Shown here one piece after another: positions 58,877-64,000 of a DNA stretch of 64,000 nt. Origin of the DNA: Streptomyces formicae (GTDB lineage Bacteria; Actinomycetota; Actinomycetes; Streptomycetales; Streptomycetaceae); assembly GCF_022647665.1 (NCBI RefSeq), contig NZ_CP071872.1:3038001-3102000 (forward strand), read 5' to 3'. How positions within the stretch are numbered: the first letter of the stretch is position 1; every line of letters begins with the position of its first letter. A program made the translations under genes and the position numbers. Under the pieces are notes generated by a model. The model saw only the letters and a list, made by a program, of their open reading frames with translations. It did not search any database and was not told where the DNA came from.

Positions 58877-60328
58877 ATGACCGCTCCCCGGCGGCCGAAC
58901 ATCATCCTTTTCATGACCGACGACCACGCACCGGCCGCCATCGGCGCCTACGGCAGCGTGATCAACAGGACCCCGGCGGTGGACCGCCTCGCCGCCGAGG
59001 GCACCGTCTTCGAGAACACCTTCTGCACCAACGCGATCTGCTCGCCCGCCCGGGCCACCCTGCTGACCGGCACGTACAGCCACGTCAACGGCATGACCTC
59101 GCTGGAGGGCCCGGCCCACAAGTTCGACGCGGGCCAGCCCGCGTTCCCCAGGATGCTCCAGGAGGCCGGCTACCAGACCGCCATCGTCGGCAAGTGGCAC
59201 CTCGGCCACGGCGCGGGCCACGACCCGCAGGGCTTCGACCACTGGGAGATCCTTCCCGAGCACGGCGTCTACCACGACCCCGAGTTCGTCTCGGCCGAAG
59301 GCACGAGGAAGTACCCCGGCTACGTCACCGACATCATCACCGACCTCGCGCTGAACTGGCTCGACAGCCGCGACCCGGACAAGCCGTTCTGCCTGCTCGT
59401 CCAGCACAAGGCGCCGCACCGCCCCTTCGAGCCCGCCGCACGCCACCGGCACCTGTACGAGGACCGGGACATCCCCGCCCCGCCCACCCTCCACGACGAC
59501 CTCGCCGGCCGCGCCCCCGCCGCGCACGAGGCGCAGATGAGCATGGAGGACCTGACCGACGAGGACCTCAAGGGCGTGCCCGTGCCGCCCGGGCTGTCAC
59601 CGCGCGAGGAGCGCGAATGGCGCTACCAGCGGTACATCAAGGACTACCTGCGGGTCATCGCCGCCCTCGACGAGAACGTCGGCCGGGTGCTGCACCACCT
59701 GGACGTCAGCGGCCTGGACGCGTCGACCGCGGTCGCGTACACCTCCGACCACGGCTTCTTCCTCGGCGAACACGGATGGTTCGACAAGCGGTTCATGTAC
59801 GAGGAGGGCATGCGCATCCCCCTGGTGCTCCGCTGGCCCGGCGTCACCGGCGCCGGCGACCGGCGCGGGGAACTGGTGGCGAACATCGACTACGCCCCCA
59901 CGCTCCTCGACATGGCGGGACTCGCGCCGCATCCGCGGATGCAGGGCCGGTCGCTCCTGCCGCTGCTGAGCGCAGGGGAGCACGGTGAGTGGCGGGACGC
60001 CGTCTACTACCGCTACTACATGCATCTCGACGTCTGCCACAACGTCCAGGCCTGCTACGGCATCCGCACCCGGACGCACAAGCTGATCCACTACCCCGGC
60101 CACGGCTCCGGCGCCGACGGGGCCGAGGACGCACCGCGCACGCCCGCGTGGGAGCTGTTCGACCTGACCGAGGACCCGCACGAGCTGCACAACCGCTACG
60201 ACGACCCGCGCTACGCGGACGTCGTCGAGGAACTCACGCTCCGGCTCCACGAGTTGCAGCGGCACTTCGGCGACACCCCGGAGGGCGTACTGCCGCCCTC
60301 GGCCACCGTGACCACTCCGGCCTCCTGA
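58877..60328 (+). CDS. Type I sulfatase (formylglycine-dependent)
   Basis: A 483-residue arylsulfatase-family enzyme without signal peptide. RPNIILFMTDDHAPAAIGAY near residue 5 supplies the metal-binding Asp pair; NAICSPARATLLTG near 52 contains the CxPxR sulfatase motif whose Cys (about 55) is converted to formylglycine. KWHLGHGAG near 111, and VAYTSDHGFFLGEHGWFDK near 285, supply further active-site residues. GGAGG lies about 9 bases before ATG 58877. The formylglycine-generating enzyme needed for activation is encoded at the end of the same operon. It probably removes sulfate from a carbohydrate imported or degraded by this locus. Confidence 0.93.
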   Translation: MTAPRRPNIILFMTDDHAPAAIGAYGSVINRTPAVDRLAAEGTVFENTFCTNAICSPARATLLTGTYSHVNGMTSLEGPAHKFDAGQPAFPRMLQEAGYQTAIVGKWHLGHGAGHDPQGFDHWEILPEHGVYHDPEFVSAEGTRKYPGYVTDIITDLALNWLDSRDPDKPFCLLVQHKAPHRPFEPAARHRHLYEDRDIPAPPTLHDDLAGRAPAAHEAQMSMEDLTDEDLKGVPVPPGLSPREEREWRYQRYIKDYLRVIAALDENVGRVLHHLDVSGLDASTAVAYTSDHGFFLGEHGWFDKRFMYEEGMRIPLVLRWPGVTGAGDRRGELVANIDYAPTLLDMAGLAPHPRMQGRSLLPLLSAGEHGEWRDAVYYRYYMHLDVCHNVQACYGIRTRTHKLIHYPGHGSGADGAEDAPRTPAWELFDLTEDPHELHNRYDDPRYADVVEELTLRLHELQRHFGDTPEGVLPPSATVTTPAS

Positions 60329-60344
60329 AGGGAAGCAGTCCCCC

Positions 60345-62054
60345 ATGACGACAACCCCCGAGCTCCCCGGCACGCGTCCCGAGCCCCCCGAGGCGCGCCC
60401 TGCGCTTCCCGGCACGCGTCCTGAGCTCCCCGGCACGCGCCCGGCGACCGAGTGGCTGGCCGACGCCGTCCTCTACCAGATCTATCCGCAGAGCTTCGCC
60501 GACGCGGACGGCGACGGCATCGGCGACTTCGCCGGCATCGAGCAGCGGCTCGACCACCTGGCCTGGCTCGGCGTGAACACCGTATGGCTCAACCCCTGCT
60601 TCGCCTCGCCGTTCGCGGACGCGGGCTACGACGTGTCCGACTATCTCACCGTGGCCCCCCGCTACGGCACCAACGAGGACCTGGCCCGGCTCGCCGACAG
60701 CGCCCGGCGCCGCGGCATCCGCGTCCTGCTCGACCTCGTGGCGGGCCATACCTCCGACCGGCACCCCTGGTTCACGGCGTCCGCCGACGATCCGTCCGAC
60801 CACCGCTACATCTGGGCCGATGCGGGAAAGGACCCGGGTGACGGCTTCCAGCCCTCGCCCGGCACCCGGCCCGGCTGGTACAAGCCGAACTTCTTCCCCA
60901 GCCAGCCCGCCCTCAACTTCGGCTACGCGCGCACGCATCCGGAGGAGCCCTGGCGCCAGCCCGTCGACGCCGAAGGGCCGCGCGCCAACCGCCGCGCCCT
61001 GCGCGAGATCATGGAGCACTGGCTCGGTCTGGGCCTTTCCGGATTCCGCGTCGACATGGCGGCCTCGCTCGTCAAGGACGACCCGGGACACGCCGAGTCG
61101 GCCCGCCTGTGGCGCGAGATGCGCGACTGGCTGGACACGGAGCATCCCCGCGCCGCGCTGCTCTCCGAGTGGGGCGACCCCGCCGTCTCCGTCCCGGCCG
61201 GCTTCCACGCCGACTTCTTCCTCCAGTTCGGCGCCGCCGACGACGGCCTCAAGCTGCGCTCGCTCTGGAACAACTCCACCGGCACCGTCAGCGAACAATG
61301 GGCTCCGCTGGAGCCCTACTTCGGCGCCGACGGCGCCGGCTCACCGGGGACCTTCCTCGACGGCTGGAAGGCCGCCACGACCGCCATATCCGAGGCGGGC
61401 CACGGCGGCTTCGTCGCCCTGCCCACCGCCAACCACGACTTCTCCCGGCTGGCCTGCGGCCCGCGCACCGCGGAGCAGCTCCCCGCGGCCTTCGCCTTCC
61501 AGCTCACCTGGCCGACCCTGCCGGCCGTGTACTACGGCGACGAGATCGGCATGCGCTACGTACCCGGCCTGCCGGAGCACGAGGGCAGCGTCCTCGGCCC
61601 CCGCTACAACCGGGCCGGCTCGCGCACCCCGATGCAGTGGGACTCCACCGCCAACGCGGGCTTCTCCACGGCCCCGCCCGAGCGCCTCTACCTCCCCGTC
61701 GACCCTGACCCCGCCCGCCCCACGGTCGCGGCGCAGCGCGCGGACCCCGGCTCCCTGCTCAGCCTCGTACGCCGCCTGATCGCGCTGCGCAAGGCGACTC
61801 CGGAGCTGGGCAGCGCGGGCGGGACACAGGTGCTGCACGCCGGATATCCCTTCGTGTACGTACGGGGCGGGCGGTATCTGGTGGTGGTCAACCCCCGCCG
61901 CGAGAAGGCGGAGTTCGCGCTTCCGGAAGGTGTCGGCGGGGGCGAGCCCGTCGAGGCCGAGGGCGTCGTCGTGAACGCCGGACTGGTGACCGCCGCAGGC
62001 TTCGGGTACGGCATCCTCGACCTGGGGCACGCCGGAGCGGCAGGGGCCCGATGA
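60345..62054 (+). CDS. GH13 alpha-glucosidase-type glycosidase
   Basis: A 569-residue alpha-amylase-superfamily enzyme. After a Pro/Gly/Thr/Arg-rich N-terminus of about 30 residues with repeated PGTRPE units, the barrel starts DAVLYQIYPQSFADADGDGI. It contains LLDLVAGHTSDRHPWF near 128, nucleophile Asp in GFRVDMAASLV near 235, acid/base Glu in ALLSEWGDP near 274 and the stabilising Asp in PTANHDFSRLACG near 362, so all catalytic residues are present. It has the compact length of oligo-1,6- or sucrose-type glucosidases. It starts 16 bases after the sulfatase gene and overlaps the formylglycine enzyme start by four bases. Exact linkage specificity is unclear. Confidence 0.9.
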   Translation: MTTTPELPGTRPEPPEARPALPGTRPELPGTRPATEWLADAVLYQIYPQSFADADGDGIGDFAGIEQRLDHLAWLGVNTVWLNPCFASPFADAGYDVSDYLTVAPRYGTNEDLARLADSARRRGIRVLLDLVAGHTSDRHPWFTASADDPSDHRYIWADAGKDPGDGFQPSPGTRPGWYKPNFFPSQPALNFGYARTHPEEPWRQPVDAEGPRANRRALREIMEHWLGLGLSGFRVDMAASLVKDDPGHAESARLWREMRDWLDTEHPRAALLSEWGDPAVSVPAGFHADFFLQFGAADDGLKLRSLWNNSTGTVSEQWAPLEPYFGADGAGSPGTFLDGWKAATTAISEAGHGGFVALPTANHDFSRLACGPRTAEQLPAAFAFQLTWPTLPAVYYGDEIGMRYVPGLPEHEGSVLGPRYNRAGSRTPMQWDSTANAGFSTAPPERLYLPVDPDPARPTVAAQRADPGSLLSLVRRLIALRKATPELGSAGGTQVLHAGYPFVYVRGGRYLVVVNPRREKAEFALPEGVGGGEPVEAEGVVVNAGLVTAAGFGYGILDLGHAGAAGAR

Positions 62055-63040
62055 GCACACCCGAGCCCGGCCACCCGCCCTGCTGCGCCCCGGAGCGGAA
62101 CGCTCCGGCGTCCCCCGCGGCCGCGTCCCCCGCGCCCGCGCTCGCCGCGCCCGCCGCGCGGGCCCGGCGCGCCGACGCCGCCGTGGAACCGCACGGCGGC
62201 TGGCGCGCGTTGCCGGGCGGCACCTTCCCGATGGGCAGCGACGACTCCCCGTATCCGGCGGACCGCGAGGGTCCGGTCCGTGAGGTGACCGTCGACGCCT
62301 TCGCGATCGGCGCAACGGCCGTCACCAACGAGGAGTTCGCCGCCTTCGCCGAGGCCACCGGCCACCGCACGGACGCCGAGCGCTTCGGCTGGTCCTTCGT
62401 CTTCGGAGGCTTACTCCCCGACGACTTCCCACCCACCCGCGCCGCTGCCGCCACCCCCTGGTGGCGCCAGGTCCACGCCGCCGACTGGCGCCACCCGGAA
62501 GGCCCCGGCTCCGGTGTGCAGGACCGCGGGGACCACCCGGTGGTCCACGTCTCGTACGACGACGCCCTCGCCTACTGCCAGTGGGCGGGGGCACGGCTGC
62601 CGGCCGAGGCCGAGTGGGAGTACGCCGCGCGCGGCGGCCTGGAGGGCAGGCCGTACCCCTGGGGCGAGGAACGCGACCCCGGCGGCGAGTACCGCATGAA
62701 CATCTTCCGCGGCACCTTCCCCAGCCGTAACACCGCAGCCGACGGCTACCGCGGCACCTGCCCCGTGGACGCCTTCCCGCCGAACGCGTACGGCCTCTTC
62801 AACACCGTGGGAAACGTCTGGGAATGGTGCGCGGACCTCTTCGCCCCCGGCGCGAGAGTGCTCAAGGGCGGCTCGCACATGTGCCACGAGTCGTACTGCC
62901 TCCGCTACCGCACCTCGGCCCGCATGGGCAACACACCCGACAGCTCCAGCGGCAACACGGGGTTCAGGGTGGTGCGGGGGCCTGCCCCGGCCGACCGCGG
63001 GGCGGACACCGACGGCGCCTGTCGGGAAGCGACTGGGTGA
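62051..63040 (+). CDS. Formylglycine-generating enzyme (sulfatase-modifying factor)
   Basis: A 329-residue FGE-sulfatase-domain protein. An Ala/Pro-rich N-terminus (about 45 residues) precedes WRALPGGTFPMGSDDSPYPA, then VSYDDALAYCQWAGARLPAE near 176, NTVGNVWEWCADLFAPG near 255 and the active-site pair in LKGGSHMCHESYCLRYRTSA (Cys about 277 and 282). Bacterial FGE uses copper and oxygen to oxidise the sulfatase CxPxR Cys to formylglycine. Overlaps the GH13 stop (ATGA); last gene of the operon and directly linked to its client sulfatase two genes upstream. Confidence 0.93.
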   Translation: MSTPEPGHPPCCAPERNAPASPAAASPAPALAAPAARARRADAAVEPHGGWRALPGGTFPMGSDDSPYPADREGPVREVTVDAFAIGATAVTNEEFAAFAEATGHRTDAERFGWSFVFGGLLPDDFPPTRAAAATPWWRQVHAADWRHPEGPGSGVQDRGDHPVVHVSYDDALAYCQWAGARLPAEAEWEYAARGGLEGRPYPWGEERDPGGEYRMNIFRGTFPSRNTAADGYRGTCPVDAFPPNAYGLFNTVGNVWEWCADLFAPGARVLKGGSHMCHESYCLRYRTSARMGNTPDSSSGNTGFRVVRGPAPADRGADTDGACREATG

Positions 63041-63042
63041 TG

Positions 63043-63088
63043 CCCTGACCGTCGCAGTGCTCCAGCAGGGGCACGGTGACGGTCAGGG
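63043..63088. terminator. Bidirectional hairpin between convergent genes
   Basis: CCCTGACCGTC (63043-63053) pairs perfectly with GACGGTCAGGG (63078-63088); the 24-base loop contains a further short stem. It lies between the formylglycine-enzyme gene and the convergent endopeptidase gene. Confidence 0.55.
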
Positions 63089-63149
63089 TGGTGTCCAGGG
63101 CGCGGCCGGTCGCTCCGACGGGAACGGCTGGTCGCCCGCGGCCGACGCG

Positions 63150-64000
63150 CTACCGGTAGCGGATGTGCAGATGGTTGTCGTGGTTCGGGTAGCTCGTGGT
63201 CAGTCCCTCCGAGATCAGCTGCGGATCGTTGAAGAAGATCAGCTCGACATGGCCGGGGGCCTTCGCCCGGATCTCCTGCACGAGCAGGCGGGTGGCCGCG
63301 CGGTCGTATGCCGACGACTGCCAGGTGATGCGCCCGGCGGTGCACTGCGCCGAGTCGGTGCGGATCGGCCACACGTCGATGTCCGTCCCGACTTCGTGGC
63401 TGGCGTGGCCGAGTATGTCCCCGCCGTGTTCGAAGCCCGCGTCGCCGACCGGCAGTCTGCCGTTCCCGGTGGAGGCGAAGCCGGCGGCGGCGGCCGCCAG
63501 CTGGCCGACGGCGCCCGCTGTCGCCCAGTGGGCGTCGGCGTTGCCGTCGGGGCTCTGTGCGCACATCGTGCCGGCGCCGAAACCGATGTTCTCGTAGTGC
63601 CACAGCAGGTTCTTCCACGTGGTCGTTCCGACGACGCCGTCCACGCCGACACCCGCATGGGACTGGAAGGTGCTCACGGCGGCATGGGTGGCGGACCCGA
63701 AGGCGCCGTCGACCCCGAGGCCGGCGCCCCGCTTGGCGTTGAGCAGTGACTGGAGGGCCTGCACCGCGGGCCCGTTGTCGCCCTGCCGTACGGTGATGGC
63801 GAGCGCTTCCCAGGTGGCGGGCCCGACGATGCCGTCCGCGGTCAGGCCCTTGGACTGCTGGAAGCCCACCACGGCGCTGCGCGTGCCGGAGCCGAAGACG
63901 CCGTCCGCGGTCACCGGGCGGCCGTGCGCGGTCAGCAGGTGCTGCAGCGCGACGACGTCGGTGCCCCGGCTGCCGTTGCTCGTCAGAGGGAACGCGGCCT
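63150..64000 (-). CDS. Peptidoglycan-binding murein endopeptidase (M74-like), 5' end outside window
   Basis: The last 283 residues of a minus-strand gene whose start lies beyond base 64000. Two peptidoglycan-binding repeats are visible (ALQHLLTAHGRPVTADGVFG, then GLTADGIVGPATWEAL; and ALQSLLNAKRGAGLGVDGAF, then GVDGVVGTTTWKNLL). The C-terminal part has the MepA-type zinc peptidase pattern: HASHEVGTDIDVWPI near the middle and NHDNHLHIRYR at the very end. Such secreted enzymes cut peptide cross-links of the cell wall. The signal peptide and any further repeats are outside the window. Convergent with the sulfatase operon. Confidence 0.85.
   Translation of the reverse strand, partial: AAFPLTSNGSRGTDVVALQHLLTAHGRPVTADGVFGSGTRSAVVGFQQSKGLTADGIVGPATWEALAITVRQGDNGPAVQALQSLLNAKRGAGLGVDGAFGSATHAAVSTFQSHAGVGVDGVVGTTTWKNLLWHYENIGFGAGTMCAQSPDGNADAHWATAGAVGQLAAAAAGFASTGNGRLPVGDAGFEHGGDILGHASHEVGTDIDVWPIRTDSAQCTAGRITWQSSAYDRAATRLLVQEIRAKAPGHVELIFFNDPQLISEGLTTSYPNHDNHLHIRYR

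Noticed and set aside
1..64000. Secondary-metabolite cluster (PKS, NRPS, terpene synthase, lanthipeptide)
   Set aside because: Only single FabH-like and UbiA-like genes are present; no modular enzyme, terpene cyclase or precursor-maturase pair is visible. The Cys-rich element protein has no adjacent modification enzyme.

Overview
The window is a high-GC (roughly 70 percent or more) bacterial chromosome segment with GTG/TTG starts, Streptomyces-type regulators (SpoIIE phosphatases, ROK, FadR-type GntR, XRE-DUF5753 with DUF6879), twin-arginine lipoproteins and a small integrated element in a tRNA-Leu gene. I read it as a Streptomyces or close relative. No rRNA, CRISPR array, origin or PKS/NRPS cluster is visible.

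Layout. (1) 1-5.3 kb: a formate-dehydrogenase-like molybdoenzyme (3' end outside the window, N-terminal 4Fe-4S segment missing) translationally coupled to a ketopantoate-reductase-like gene; then glyoxalase-fold, FabH-like and FadR/GntR genes. (2) 5.5-8 kb: a GAF-PAS-PAS-GAF-SpoIIE phosphatase. (3) 8.1-15.8 kb: a ROK regulator, a ribose-type ABC importer, a Gfo/Idh oxidoreductase and a TIM-barrel isomerase. (4) 16.1-19.8 kb: a 1237-residue secreted protein with sugar-dehydrogenase propeller, PKD, carbohydrate-binding, ThuA and DUF1080 parts. A palindrome shared with the ROK promoter suggests joint control. (5) 19.9-28.4 kb: a tightly coupled Ebo-like cluster in which an inositol-phosphate-synthase-like enzyme occupies the place I would expect for the dehydroquinate-synthase-like EboD, followed by an exported TIM-barrel protein. 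(6) 28.6-29.2 kb: a secreted HAD phosphatase. (7) 29.3-39.9 kb: an oxalate/formate module. A minus-strand operon (oxalyl-CoA-decarboxylase-like, formyl-CoA transferase, acyl-CoA ligase, oxalate/formate MFS) diverges from a plus-strand succinyl-CoA-ligase-like pair and an aldehyde dehydrogenase.

(8) 40.15-44.85 kb: tRNA-Leu(GAG) and a 4.6 kb integrated element bounded by a 22-bp repeat of the tRNA 3' end. Its integrase is dead (N-terminal part lost, stop codon inside the HxLR motif), but small cargo genes and an XRE/DUF6879 cassette remain. (9) 45-48.4 kb: a GAP-family membrane protein, an OFA-type MFS gene with an apparent frameshift plus its 44-residue small partner, a GIY-YIG-like protein and a membrane-anchored L7/L12-like protein. 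(10) 48.6-63 kb: a LacI-controlled glycoside locus with a sugar ABC importer, a beta-galactosidase-like protein without catalytic domain, a GH3 beta-glucosidase, a decayed second copy of the importer, then sulfatase, GH13 glucosidase and formylglycine-generating enzyme. (11) The right edge holds a partial peptidoglycan-binding murein endopeptidase.

How it may fit together. Formate from the oxalate module could be oxidised by the molybdoenzyme. Related operator-like sequences lie before the panE-like/fdh pair, before the GntR gene and in the oxalate divergent promoter. The ROK and LacI loci are two separate sugar regulons, each with visible candidate operators. Several genes carry apparent one-base frameshifts in homopolymers (SucD-like, OFA MFS, second binding protein); these may be real decay or sequence errors.
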